Below, piece by piece: positions 1-7,670 of a DNA stretch of 64,000 nucleotides. Where the stretch lies: positions 682,001 to 746,000 of the forward strand of contig CAVOZH010000011.1 in assembly GCA_963700955.1 (NCBI GenBank), read 5' to 3'. Every line of letters starts with the position of its first letter. Positions within the stretch are counted from its first letter, which is position 1. This DNA comes from Nocardioides_C sp963700955 (GTDB lineage Bacteria; Actinomycetota; Actinomycetes; Propionibacteriales; Nocardioidaceae). A program made the position numbers and the translations under genes. A model generated the notes under the pieces. The model made no database searches and was not told the DNA's origin. It worked only from the letters and a program-made list of their open reading frames with translations.

Positions 1-444
1 GACGCCGAACATCGGGCTCTCGGCCTCGAGGTGACCCATCACGAAGGGGATGACGTACATCGTCCGGCCCCGCATCGACCCCCGGTAGAGGTCGGTCATG
101 ATGGCCTTCATCGCGTCCGGGGCCATCCAGTTGTTGGTGGGCCCGGCGTCCTTCTCGTCGACGGAGCAGATGTAGGTGCGGTCCTCGACGCGCGCCACGT
201 CGGTGGGGTCCGAGGCCGCCCAGAACGAGTTGGGCTTCTTCTCCTCGTCGAGCCGCACGAAGGTGCCGGTCTCGACGAGGGCGTCGGTGAGCTGTACCCA
301 CTCCTCGTCGGAGCCGGTGCACCAGTGGACGTTGTCCGGCTGGGTGAGCTCGGCGACCTCGTTCACCCAGCTCAGGATCCCCTGGTGGGTCGTGGGTGCG
401 CTCTGGTTGGTATCGCTGTCGATCGACGCAGTTTCGGCGGTCAT
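1..444 (-). CDS. pckG: Phosphoenolpyruvate carboxykinase (GTP), N-terminal part, cut by window edge
   Basis: Reading leftward from an ATG at 444 gives 148 residues that run off the left edge without a stop. The stretch carries landmarks of the GTP-type enzyme: WVNEVAELTQP near residue 26, VHWCTGSDEEW near 39, SFWAASDPTDVARVED near 73, TYICS near 89, GPTNNWM, and MRGRTMYVIPF near 125. The family interconverts oxaloacetate and PEP in the cytoplasm at the entry to gluconeogenesis. Only about a quarter of the usual 600-residue enzyme is present, so nucleotide and metal ligands cannot be checked. A PEP synthase is encoded at 17844-20219. The assignment is firm; the symbol follows from the family. 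Confidence 0.93.
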   Translation of the reverse strand, partial: MTAETASIDSDTNQSAPTTHQGILSWVNEVAELTQPDNVHWCTGSDEEWVQLTDALVETGTFVRLDEEKKPNSFWAASDPTDVARVEDRTYICSVDEKDAGPTNNWMAPDAMKAIMTDLYRGSMRGRTMYVIPFVMGHLEAESPMFGV

Positions 445-805
445 GGCCTACGGGTTCCCTCTCGCGCGTCCGGAATGCGGAGAGCCGCATCCGGCCATCG
501 AGCGTGTCGATGGGGTGTCGTGGAGTTGGTTTTGGTGTGGATCGCCGCCTCGTTGCAGCGATCTTTTGGAATTGCCGACGTACGCCGAACGGTTGCCCGG
601 CGCAGCAGGGGTGCTAGTGAATGTACTCACGTGCATAAGGGGCGGCTATTGGATCGATCAACGAGTGTGACCTGGGTCCCGAAACGCACTAGCCCCAACG
701 GGTCAGGCGACCTGGCTCATGCCGGTGTTTGACTGAATGGGTTGGGGGCTGGTCGAACACCCCCAGCATTCTCGCGACGGCGACAACAACCCCGTGGAGC
801 GAGTC
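445..805. other. Intergenic stretch upstream of pckG
   Basis: No frame here has convincing protein character. It should hold the leftward pckG promoter, but I could not pick a reliable hexamer pair. The right end abuts a gene fragment, so part of the stretch may be debris from the same deletion. Confidence 0.4.
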
Positions 806-960
806 ATGCACATTCCGATGCAACGAGGAGACTCTCTCACTACACCTGTCCGGGGCGACCACGCGGTCGTGCTGGGCGCGAGCATGAGCGGGCTTCTTGC
901 GGCGCGGGTCCTCGCGGAGCACTTCGCCCAGGTCACGATCGTGGAGCGCGACCGGCTTAG
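806..960 (+). pseudogene. N-terminal fragment of an FAD-dependent monooxygenase
   Basis: From an ATG at 806 the frame reads MHIPMQRGDSL, then DHAVVLGASMSGLLAARVL and VTIVERDRL. This is a Rossmann dinucleotide-binding start (G-x-S-x-S-G) followed by the acidic end of beta-2 (VERD), as in squalene-epoxidase-like and aromatic-ring FAD monooxygenases. Similarity stops abruptly near 957 and the frame runs into the leader of the next gene, ending around 1033. A functional enzyme needs about 400 more residues. I read it as a leftover from a deletion that fused the 5' end of one gene to the upstream region of the hydrolase. Confidence 0.6.
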
Positions 961-1017
961 GCTCCATCACCGTCGTACCGACTCCGCGTCGGAGCTGGCG
1001 GTGGCTGCGGGGAAAGG

Positions 1018-1872
1018 ATGGACGTGGCCATGACAGAGGCTGTAGCCGAGTCGGTGCTCGTGGTCGCCGGCATCCGCACCCCGTTGATCAGTGCGGGTGA
1101 CCCTGCTGCGAGGGAGGCCGTGGTCTTCGTGCACGGCAACCCGGGCTCCTCGCGGGACTGGGTCGACCTGGTCGGGGCGGTCGGCCCGCACGCCCGCGCA
1201 CTCGCGTGGGACGCGCCTGGCTTCGGACGGGCCGACAAGCCGGCCGACTTCGAGTACACCGTCGAGGGGTATGCCGGCTTCATCGGCCGGGTGCTCGTGG
1301 CTCTCGGGGTGGAGCGAGCGCACCTCGTGCTGCACGACTTCGGTGCGCCGTGGGGTCTGCGCTGGGCGGTCGGGCACCCCGACAAGTTCGCGAGCGTGGT
1401 GCTCCTGAACATGGGTGTCCTGATCGACTACAAGTGGCACGTGCTCGCGAAGATCTGGCGTACGCCGGGGGTCGGTGAGCTCTTCATGGCCACGACGACC
1501 CGCCCGGCGTGGCGGATGATGGCCAAGGTCGGGAACCCGCGTCCGCTGCCGCCGGAGTACGTCGACCGGTTGTATGACGACTTCGACACCTCGACGCGCA
1601 AGGCGGTGCTCAAGCTCTACCGGGCCACTCCCGCCGCTGAGCTGGGGTGGGGGTCCGCGCAGCTGCGCCAGCTCGACCGGCCGGCCCTCGTCGTGTGGGG
1701 CCTCAAGGATCCCTACATCCCGGTGGAGCAGGCGGAGCTCCAGCGGGTGAGCTTCCCGCATGCCGAGGTGCACATCCTCGAGGACAGCGGCCACTGGCCG
1801 TTCATGGACAACCCCGAGCGCGTGCGGGAGCTGGTGGTGCCGTTCCTGCAGGGGGTCACGGCGTCCGCTTGA
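1018..1872 (+). CDS. Alpha/beta hydrolase with aspartate nucleophile (epoxide hydrolase / haloalkane dehalogenase-like)
   Basis: The 284-residue protein has the alpha/beta hydrolase plan: oxyanion motif HGNPGSS at 39-45, nucleophile elbow HDFGAPWG with Asp107, candidate acid Asp231 (GLKDPYIP) and catalytic His259 (DSGHWPF). An aspartate in place of serine at the elbow points to epoxide hydrolases and haloalkane dehalogenases rather than esterases. Residues 135-215 form the likely cap domain. There is no signal peptide, so it is probably cytoplasmic. A purine-rich stretch lies immediately before the ATG at 1018; the ATG at 1030 (MTEAVAES) has better spacing from it and may be the true start. 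The substrate is unknown. Confidence 0.85.
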   Translation: MDVAMTEAVAESVLVVAGIRTPLISAGDPAAREAVVFVHGNPGSSRDWVDLVGAVGPHARALAWDAPGFGRADKPADFEYTVEGYAGFIGRVLVALGVERAHLVLHDFGAPWGLRWAVGHPDKFASVVLLNMGVLIDYKWHVLAKIWRTPGVGELFMATTTRPAWRMMAKVGNPRPLPPEYVDRLYDDFDTSTRKAVLKLYRATPAAELGWGSAQLRQLDRPALVVWGLKDPYIPVEQAELQRVSFPHAEVHILEDSGHWPFMDNPERVRELVVPFLQGVTASA

Positions 1873-1982
1873 GGCTGGGCGCCGGGTCCGCGTTGTGAAG
1901 GGGCCTGCGCGGTGGGGGGACTGGCGGACCGGCGTGCGCGAGGCCACCTTGGGCCGATTTCGTCTTGGTGAAGGCGGCACGC

Positions 1983-1988
1983 TAAACT
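1983..1988 (+). promoter_or_regulatory. Candidate -10 element of the tRNA-Arg gene
   Basis: TAAACT lies 12 bases before the first base of the tRNA, a sensible distance for a short leader. I see no clear -35 match. Confidence 0.4.
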
Positions 1989-2000
1989 CTCCGAGGCCCA

Positions 2001-2076
2001 GCGCTCGTAGCTCAACGGATAGAGCATCTGACTACGGATCAGAAGGTTGGGGGTTCGAATCCCTCCGAGCGCGCCA
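2001..2076 (+). tRNA. tRNA-Arg (anticodon ACG), CCA encoded
   Basis: The sequence folds as a complete cloverleaf. The acceptor stem pairs 2001-2007 (GCGCTCG) with 2066-2072 (CGAGCGC). The anticodon stem TCTGA/TCAGA encloses the loop CTACGGA, giving anticodon ACG. The T-arm contains GGTTCGAAT. The discriminator base is G2073 and CCA is encoded at 2074-2076. ACG reads CGU and, after inosine modification, CGC and CGA, so this is an important arginine tRNA. Its 3' half and downstream hairpin recur twice downstream, which marks it as an integration target. Confidence 0.96.
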
Positions 2077-2088
2077 GCCGAAAGCCCA
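2050..2088 (+). repeat. Attachment-type core, copy 1 (inside tRNA-Arg)
   Basis: This is the tRNA T-arm and acceptor 3' end plus the first arm of the following hairpin. The block CCTCCGAGCGCGCCA, then a few bases and GAAAGCCCAGG, is repeated at 4053 and 5991. As the only copy within an intact tRNA it is the functional original, with the role of attL or attB in a tyrosine-recombinase integration. Confidence 0.75.
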
Positions 2089-2114
2089 GGTCTATCCCCC
2101 GGACATGGGCTTTT
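2082..2114 (+). terminator. Rho-independent terminator after tRNA-Arg
   Basis: AAGCCCA at 2082-2088 pairs with TGGGCTT at 2106-2112, extended inward by GG/CC-type pairs, and is followed by a short T run ending at 2114. It lies 6 bases past the encoded CCA. The other two att copies carry a more perfect version of the same hairpin. Confidence 0.7.
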
Positions 2115-2159
2115 GCGTTCCCGGAGCCCGGACCCGACGATCGTGGACTTCGGCGGCGG

Positions 2160-2530
2160 TTTACTGCAACGAGTACTGCAACGCGCTCTTTCGGCTCCTC
2201 GAAGGTGGTCCGAGGTGGGCGAGGGCCGGTTGCTTGCGTAGCGACTTGGATGTAGACGTTCAGGTCATCTCGACTCGCGGAGTGCCGAGTCCTCGCCGGT
2301 GGCGGCGGACTAGCCGAGCAGGCGAGCGCACCGTGCTGAAGTCGTGAGCTGACACCTGCCCGCGTCTGCCGCTCCTGAACCACGCGTGTGCAGTTGCGCG
2401 GGTCGATCGGCGTCCGATCGGGGTCGTGAACACGTATCCAGAGTCCGGCCAGCGCTCGGCGAGCTGGCGCCGCTCTCCTCCTGCCTCTCGCGGTGCTCGG
2501 CCAGCACTGAGGCGACAACCGCGGGGAGGG
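2160..2530 (-). pseudogene. Decayed tyrosine recombinase (integrase) C-terminus, remnant A
   Basis: Three minus frames together recall the C-terminal half of a phage/ICE integrase. In order they give LAEHRERQEE, then RWPDSGYVFTTPIG, then TPIDPRNCTRVVQERQTRAGV, a degenerate R-x-HDL-like segment (VSAHDF) and finally LNVYIQV, a relict of the usual MTMNVYAHV end. Each piece sits in a different frame, so at least three indels have occurred, and the catalytic HxxR box is no longer readable. The C-terminus points at the tRNA, as in elements whose integrase gene lies next to the attachment site. The limits are approximate. Confidence 0.65.
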
Positions 2531-2905
2531 GATCGTGCGGCGTGACCTAGCGGTCTTGTCGGCAGCACCTGAGCTGGCCGTTGATTCGTTGCAGGCCACG
2601 TCGGACCTGCAGGAATCTCTGCCAGGTCAGTCTCACCTCAGGCCGAGGACCTCGCTCGGCGCAACGAGCAGGCGAAGACGACGAACATCGGATAGCAGCC
2701 GGTCGTCGCGAGACGACTTGAGAAGCCGCACCTCTCGATGACTGCGGATGTCGAGGTCTTCGACGAGGAGCAGGACGCGGGTTCGGGCGTGGGTTCGTCA
2801 GATTGGCCGGTTAGGCAGAGGTGATGCGTACTTCAGTAGCCGACGCGGAGGCTCTCGAGTACAATGAGCTCGCGATGACAGCGTGGCGAGTTCTTCGGCA
2901 AGGTC
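2531..2905. other. Unassigned stretch between integrase remnant A and the IS element
   Basis: Short frames occur on both strands but none resembles a protein I know, and none has a convincing ribosome binding site. It probably consists of element debris plus the damaged 3' end of the IS. Confidence 0.35.
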
Positions 2906-2909
2906 GGGA

Positions 2910-3959
2910 TCAGGACCGGTGATGTTGTAGGCGTAGGGCGAGGCCGATGGAGTAGAGGCGACCGCCGTGGCGCAGGGTGACCTTGCCGCCGGCGTCGACG
3001 CGGTCGGTCCGGACGCGGGCGTGGCTGTCGGTGGTGCGGTCACCGGGGCCGGCTTTCGGGCGGGCGGTGTAGACGGTGGCCGGGGTAGCCCGGTGTGGCA
3101 GGGACCGGTGCGGTCGCTGCTGGTTGTAGATCTCGGCGAAGACCTCGAGGAGCGCCTGCAGCTCGGCGATGGTGGTTGGCTGGACCGGCTGGGCGCGTAG
3201 CCAGTTCTTCATCGTCTGCTGGAAGCGCTCCACCTTCCCGCAGGTGGTGGGGTGGTTGGGGCGGGAGTTCTTCTGGGTCACGCCGAGGCGGCGCAGTTCG
3301 TGCTCGAAGCCGTTGCGGCCGCCCTTGCCGCCGGACAGACGAGTCGTGAAGACCATGCCGTTATCGGTCAATGTCGAGGCCGGGCAGCCGAAACGGTCCA
3401 CCGCGGCGCGGAAGGTGTCCAGCACGATCGGGCCGGTGACTCGGTGGTGCGCGGTGACCGAGAGGGCGTAGCGGGAGTGGTCGTCGAGCCAGGACAAGAT
3501 CTGCCACATCGGTACCCGGAGTGCCGTCGGGGCCGGTGAGTCGGTAGTGGGTGAAGTCTGATTGCCAGGTCTCGTTGGGCTGCTCGGCCTCGAAGCGCAG
3601 GAACGAAGACCGGGGACGTTTGGCCGGATCCGGGGTCACCACGCCGTGGCGGGTCAGTACCCGCGAAACTGTGGCCCGGGAGACCGTGACCTGATGGTGG
3701 TGGGATCGTCTCCGGCCCGGGTCCAGACCCTGCTCGGCCAGCCGGTAGTCGCAGCACCAGTTCGACCGTCTGGTCCGGCAGCGCGGTCGGGCTGGTGTGG
3801 GGACGACGCGAGCGAGGCTCGAACGCAGCCTCGCCCTCGAGGCGGTAGCGAGCCATCAACCGGCTGACCCAGGGCTGGGAGACCCGGTAGCGGCGGGCGA
3901 CCTCGGACTGTGAGCCACCGGCCAGGACCGCGGTGATCACCAAAGCGACGTTTCGACAT
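2910..3959 (-). pseudogene. IS481-type transposase, multiple frameshifts
   Basis: The gene starts at 3959 as MSKRR, where one extra T shifts the frame into VITAVLAGGSQSEVARRY and VSQPWVSRLMARYR, the usual N-terminal helix-turn-helix. A further break leads to the frame with PAKRPRSSFLRFEAEQPNE and WQSDFTHYRL. A third leads to the last frame with the catalytic core: WLDDHSRYALSV, TLTDNGMVF and the Glu region KVERFQQTMKNWL, then PHRSLPHRATP. The D-D-E residues are still visible but are split over frames. The C-terminal end after LRHGGRLYSIGL is lost. No active enzyme is expected. Confidence 0.8.
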
Positions 3960-3982
3960 GCCCCCAGTCCGGCCGACCGGCT

Positions 3983-4037
3983 ATGCCGATGACCTGCGAC
4001 ACGCTATGCCGATGTCTTGAGACACCCCATGCCGATG
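3983..4037. repeat. Three spaced copies of ATGCCGATG at the IS end
   Basis: Copies start at 3983, 4005 and 4029, so their spacings are 22 and 24 bases, about two helical turns. The intervening bases also resemble one another (GACACGCT, GACACCCC). This is consistent with subterminal transposase binding sites at the IS481 left end. Confidence 0.6.
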
Positions 4038-4052
4038 TCCTGAACCAGCACA

Positions 4053-4107
4053 CCTCCGAGCGCGCCAACCCGAAAGCCCAGGCAGCCACCCGCTGACCTG
4101 GGCTTTT
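4053..4107 (+). repeat. Attachment-type core, copy 2, with terminator hairpin
   Basis: CCTCCGAGCGCGCCA at 4053-4067 equals the acceptor 3' end of tRNA-Arg including CCA. It is followed by the same GAAAGCCCAGG and a perfect hairpin (AAGCCCAGG with CCTGGGCTT) ending in four Ts. The T-arm part present in copies 1 and 3 is missing, replaced by the IS end. It marks the boundary between two stacked elements. Confidence 0.7.
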
Positions 4108-4109
4108 GT

Positions 4110-4384
4110 GCTCCCTGGGTCCTGAAGGACGACTTCCCCACGCGGACGGTTCGCTGGTTGACACCAACGCCTGACACCAACGCGCTCCTTCCGCCTCCTC
4201 CTCGAAGAGGTTCCCGAGCTTGTCGAGGGCCTGCCGTTTGTCGTCCAGAGACACGTGCGCGTAGACGTTCATGGTCATCTCCAGAGCCAGTGGCCTGCGA
4301 ATGCCAGCACCAGGACGGCACCACGCATGCCGGCGGCATCGAGCAGGTGCATCGGGTCGATTCTGACGACGTCACGCCGTTCAC
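4110..4384 (-). pseudogene. Integrase C-terminus, remnant B
   Basis: Near 4278 the minus strand reads MTMNVYAHVSLDDKRQALD, then KLGNLFEEEAEG. This is the classic last alpha-helical part of tyrosine recombinases after the catalytic tyrosine (here the Y of VYAHV). The preceding part (4280-4384) survives only in another frame and has lost the HxxR box. The segment is better preserved than remnant A and differs from it, so it comes from a second element. Its 3' end again faces an att copy. Confidence 0.7.
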
Positions 4385-4539
4385 CGGCGACCTGGCCTCA
4401 CTATCTCTGCCGCCGAGGCGTTCTACCCGTGAGGTGCTGCGGAATCGCCATGACCCAAATGGGTCATTGTGCGACGCGTGAAATAGGCCATATCGTCGCG
4501 AAAAGTGCGAATCTAGACAAACTTTACGGAGTTCTCACA

Positions 4540-5028
4540 ATGAAGTTACGACTCTCCAGCCTCTTGGCAGCGGTTGCCGCCGTTCTCATGCTGTCCTCCC
4601 AGTCCGCATTCGCGGACGAGAGTTACTCGTTCGACATCTATGACAATCCCGGTGGGAGTGATGGCGCTGCTCGTATCTGGGGAACCATGGTGTTCAAAGA
4701 CTGGAACACCTTTGGCTGGAACTACTACTTGAAGGACGTCTGTCCGGGAGATGGCTATTCCGTCTCTTCCAAGATCCAGTATTACGGCGACAAGGTATGG
4801 GCGCCCAACGAGACCACCGACCTCTTCAACTACGGCAGCGGGACGGTTGACAACGGGTGCGGGACCGCCATCAACATCGCGACTTCCTCTTACACGTTGC
4901 CAACCGCCTCTTGGGACGACTTGTACCGTGCGCGAGTGTGTGTTCGAGTCAACAATGGCGGTGCCTGGACCTGCACAGCTTGGTTTGACAACCCGTACTC
5001 CAACGATCCCTCCCGCGATGGCATGTGA
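4540..5028 (+). CDS. Small secreted protein of unknown function
   Basis: The 162-residue product starts at an ATG with GGAG 8 bases upstream; the longer open frame upstream has no protein character. Residues 1-24 form a signal peptide (MKLRLSSLLAAVAAVLML, cleavage after AFA). The mature part is rich in Asp, Tyr, Trp and Asn. It contains four cysteines (VCPG, NGCGTA, ARVCVRV, WTCTAW) that could form two disulfides, and ends in WFDNPYSNDPSRDGM. The composition is visibly less GC-rich than neighbouring genes, which fits recent acquisition as element cargo. It recalls small extracellular actinobacterial proteins, but I recognise no family. TAGACA at about 4514 may be its -10. Confidence 0.7.
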   Translation: MKLRLSSLLAAVAAVLMLSSQSAFADESYSFDIYDNPGGSDGAARIWGTMVFKDWNTFGWNYYLKDVCPGDGYSVSSKIQYYGDKVWAPNETTDLFNYGSGTVDNGCGTAINIATSSYTLPTASWDDLYRARVCVRVNNGGAWTCTAWFDNPYSNDPSRDGM

Positions 5029-5167
5029 GTGTGTTCAGGATCCCGCGTGCGGTTAGCGTGATGATCCGCCGCCCCGGGTCGGTGTCGGTCCCGTCGGGTA
5101 CAGCGAGATGTTCCTCAACGGGCGCGGCGCCTGATTGAGGAAGCCCAGCGCTCGGTCCCTGTGCATT

Positions 5168-5335
5168 CGCGCTCACGCCGATCTGCGGCGCCGCGAGCCC
5201 CACGCAACCCGGGGAGTCCCGCATGGTGGCCAACCGGTCCGCGACGAGCTGGATCACGTCGCGATCGGCAGGGTCGACGCAAGCGCCGGCCCTGCCGAGC
5301 ACGGGGTCGGGGGCGCGCAGCACCTCCCGGACCCG
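5168..5335 (-). pseudogene. Peptide deformylase fragment
   Basis: About 56 minus-strand residues read VREVLRAPDPVLGRAG, VDPADRDVIQLVADRLATM, then SPGCVGLAAPQIGVS. The last block is motif 1 of peptide deformylase (GxGLAAxQ type; here GCVGLAAPQ, as in the actinobacterial divergent class). Motifs 2 (EGCLS) and 3 (HExDH) are missing, since similarity ends near 5168. The open frame continues to 4949 and invades the secreted gene antisense. Without the metal-binding motifs it cannot be an active enzyme. It may be damaged cargo of the element. Confidence 0.65.
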
Positions 5336-5518
5336 ACCTCGGGCGCCCCAGCGGTAGGGACCATGGTTCAGAGGTCGTCGCTCTCCACCTTCACGGAAAC
5401 AGACTCCCTGTTGCCGCTGGTCGCATCGCCAACCGCAACAACTCCCCAGTGAGCCGAGTGCCCGCTGGAAGGGCACCTCGGCTCCACCCTGGCTGTTGAC
5501 GCTGACCGCTCCGGACCC

Positions 5519-5761
5519 TTAGGGCACCAGCCCGTGATCGCCGCCCCAGACCTCGGAGTCCGCCAGCCGCACGTTGATCCGCTCGGCGGTCTCCTCGTCC
5601 TCGACTCGTACCCAGATGTCCCGAGCGATCTTGCCGGTGCGCTCGTAGTGCGCGCCCATGACCTGCCAGACCGCCGCGTTGATCACTGCCGCAAGCCTGA
5701 TGAACTCGTTGCCGGTGGTGGCGGTCTCGCCCACGACGACCGTGATGGTGCGCTCAGCCAT
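5519..5761 (-). CDS. 80-residue protein of unknown function
   Basis: ATG at 5761 is preceded by a strong GGGAGGTGG, and that decides the start over the longer frame beginning at 5851. The product begins MAERTITVVVGETATTGNEF and continues with a predicted helix (IRLAAVINAAVWQVMGAHYE) and an acidic, beta-rich tail (DIWVRVEDEETAERINVRL). There are no cysteines, membrane segments or signal peptide. It lies inside the second integrated element, between the deformylase fragment and att copy 3, so it is probably element cargo. No family recognised. Confidence 0.6.
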   Translation of the reverse strand: MAERTITVVVGETATTGNEFIRLAAVINAAVWQVMGAHYERTGKIARDIWVRVEDEETAERINVRLADSEVWGGDHGLVP

Positions 5762-5990
5762 TCGCCACCTCCCTGACAGTACGGACGCCGCCGAGCGACA
5801 TGGCGCGCGCCCTGGCATGCGCAGTGTCGAGCTCCCGGTAAGGCGGTACATCCCTCACTTGCGGGAGGGCACTTGACGGGCCCGCACCTTGCGAGTTCGA
5901 CCAGCCTGGTTGGGGCGGTGACAACGAGTTGAGTCGAATACAGACTTATGAGGAATTCCTCGTCCCCGTGATGTGAAGGTCCGTGCTGAC

Positions 5991-6056
5991 GGGGTTCGAA
6001 ACCCTCCGAGCGCGCCAACCCGAAAGCCCAGGCAGACACCCTCTGACCTGGGCTTT
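5991..6056 (+). repeat. Attachment-type core, copy 3, with terminator hairpin
   Basis: GGTTCGAAACCC then CTCCGAGCGCGCCA reproduces the T-arm and acceptor 3' end of tRNA-Arg with one substitution in the loop region. AAGCCCAGG...CCTGGGCTT forms the same hairpin as copy 2. No 5' half of a tRNA is present upstream, so it is a displaced attR, the right boundary of the second element. Confidence 0.72.
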
Positions 6057-6538
6057 CGTGTTCCCCAAGAGCCTGATGTGCCAGTGAATCGTGCGACGTG
6101 ACCGGGCGAGTCCTCGCCGGGGTCGATGCATCTTTGTGCAGTCGCCGAAACATGAGGCGCCCGAGGAACCCGCGCAGGCACGCCCCAGACCCGGACGCCG
6201 ACCCGCAGGTTCCCGGCGGCAGCTGGGGAAATTGCGCACTCCGATTCCCACAAGTGGGGTTCCGGGCGCAATAGTCCGAGGGACCCGATCGGTTTAGTCC
6301 GATTAGCGCCGTTCGACCCATCTTTTGATGCTATTTGCGCGGCCGTCGAGTCTCTTTACTCTCGGTCCCACCGGTTGTGGAGGTTCGAGGCTTTTTGGGC
6401 CCCTATCCGCCAGATCCGCCCACGCGTCACCGAGCTCGTCAGTCGGGTCGCCAGCCCCGACGAGAGCGGCCGATGACGAGCAATGGAGTCACCCGCGGCC
6501 CCAGGCCCCCGAGCCGCACTTCGACGAGAGGTACCTCA
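6057..6538. other. Intergenic stretch right of att copy 3
   Basis: No recognisable gene. Open frames on both strands are shadows without ribosome binding sites. From about 6290 to 6360 the sequence is locally AT-richer, and the promoter of the five-gene locus beginning at 6539 probably lies here, though I cannot name one hexamer pair. Confidence 0.4.
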
Positions 6539-7657
6539 ATGGCAGAGTCAACGAAGAGCACGTCGCGCAGCCGTGCTACCAGCACGTCATCCAGGTCAGC
6601 GTCCGAGAACGGGAAGCCCTCAGCCAAGAGATCCAGCAGCAGGACCTCAGCCAAACCCGTTGCCGACGAAGCAGCCACGACGGCGACGCTCGTCGGGCAG
6701 AGCGAAGTGGTGACGACCGCCCGGTCGGGGGTCTTGCCGCTCGGGAGCGCCGGCCTCCTTGGTGCGGCCCCCGACAAGGACGTCTCCGACGAGCTCGTGA
6801 AGGGCGGTCCCGCCTTCGGGTCGTTCGTCGGCGCTGTCGGCACCTCGATCGCCGACGCGCAGGCCAAGCTCGACAAGACCTTCATCGAGACCGCTCAGGC
6901 ACTGAGCAAGGAGACGGTCAAGGTGGTGTCGGTCTTCGAGCAGGTCATCGACGACGACGGCAAGCTCACCGAAGGCAAGATCCACGAGTCCGAGCTTCCG
7001 TTGATCAACTTCATCACTCCGACGGCGTACAAGTGGTCCCGTGTCTTCCTCACGGCCGACATGCAGGTCTCCGAGTTCTCGGCGGAGTCGGGGATCAACA
7101 TCCAAGCAAGGTCCACGCAGTTCAACATCGGTGCGCGCGCCGGCTACGGGCTGTTCAGCGGCTTCGGTGCCAGCGGGAGCACGAACTTCTCGACCTCGAG
7201 CTTCGGTCAGGAGGTCACCGCGAGCACACAGACCGACTCGGCCGCCGGTCAGCTGCACATGGAGGCGACCCTGGAGCCGCGTGACGACATCCGCCCCCCG
7301 CAGCCGTACATCCTGCAGAAGGGCCCGACGCTCAAGCTCTTGATCGAGAAGATCGAGGACATCGCGGGACCGCCCACGTCAGCGGGGGCAGCCACGGTCA
7401 TCGGGCGCAAGGCCACCATCCGTGCAGAGCTGAGGAAACAGAACGGCGGTCCGAACACCGACAAGTCGATCGACACGATGCTCAGCGAGAGTGGCCTGGC
7501 GGTGACGTCCTCGGGGAGCACCGACGACAAGGGCAACACCACCTTGACGATCGAACGGCGGAACCCCGCCAACGACGGCACGCCTGGGGCCCCGGTGGCC
7601 TTCATGGTTCGCGCTCAGTTCGGACTCGTCTCGGACTCGCTCGGTCTGAGCCTCTGA
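6539..7657 (+). CDS. Unknown protein with Ser/Arg/Lys-rich tail, first gene of lytic locus
   Basis: ATG at 6539 has GAGAGG just upstream; the frame is open from 6335 but lacks character there. The 372-residue product begins with about 50 low-complexity residues rich in Ser, Thr, Arg and Lys. Residues 75-150 form an alpha-helical part (FGSFVGAVGTSIADAQAKLD, ALSKETVKVVSVFEQV). A segment with a marked motif follows (LPLINFITPTAYKWSRVFLTADMQV is in this region, with FSAESG after it), then a Gly/Ser/Phe-rich stretch (FSGFGASGSTNFSTSSFG). The C-terminal 100 residues look like a beta-sandwich. The plan loosely recalls DUF2589-type proteins, a tentative comparison. No signal peptide or membrane span. 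Start of a co-directional run to 11170. Confidence 0.75.
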   Translation: MAESTKSTSRSRATSTSSRSASENGKPSAKRSSSRTSAKPVADEAATTATLVGQSEVVTTARSGVLPLGSAGLLGAAPDKDVSDELVKGGPAFGSFVGAVGTSIADAQAKLDKTFIETAQALSKETVKVVSVFEQVIDDDGKLTEGKIHESELPLINFITPTAYKWSRVFLTADMQVSEFSAESGINIQARSTQFNIGARAGYGLFSGFGASGSTNFSTSSFGQEVTASTQTDSAAGQLHMEATLEPRDDIRPPQPYILQKGPTLKLLIEKIEDIAGPPTSAGAATVIGRKATIRAELRKQNGGPNTDKSIDTMLSESGLAVTSSGSTDDKGNTTLTIERRNPANDGTPGAPVAFMVRAQFGLVSDSLGLSL

Positions 7658-7670
7658 GCCGACGTCCGTC

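Larger units (their letters stand above)
2906..4044 (-). mobile_element. Degenerate IS481-family insertion sequence
   Basis: The interval contains a frameshifted DDE transposase and, at the end upstream of its start, three spaced copies of ATGCCGATG. That arrangement is familiar from the left ends of actinobacterial IS481-type elements. The other end is not recognisable and the transposase tail is lost, so the IS is truncated there. The recognisable end stops within about 10 bases of the acceptor-stem part of att copy 2, which has lost its T-arm. The IS therefore either inserted into or deleted through that copy. I see no target-site duplication. Confidence 0.65.

Noticed and set aside
4255..4539. 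Upstream extension of the secreted-protein frame
   Set aside because: The first 95 codons have no protein character, run over the integrase remnant antisense, and a signal peptide with a proper ribosome binding site begins at 4540.
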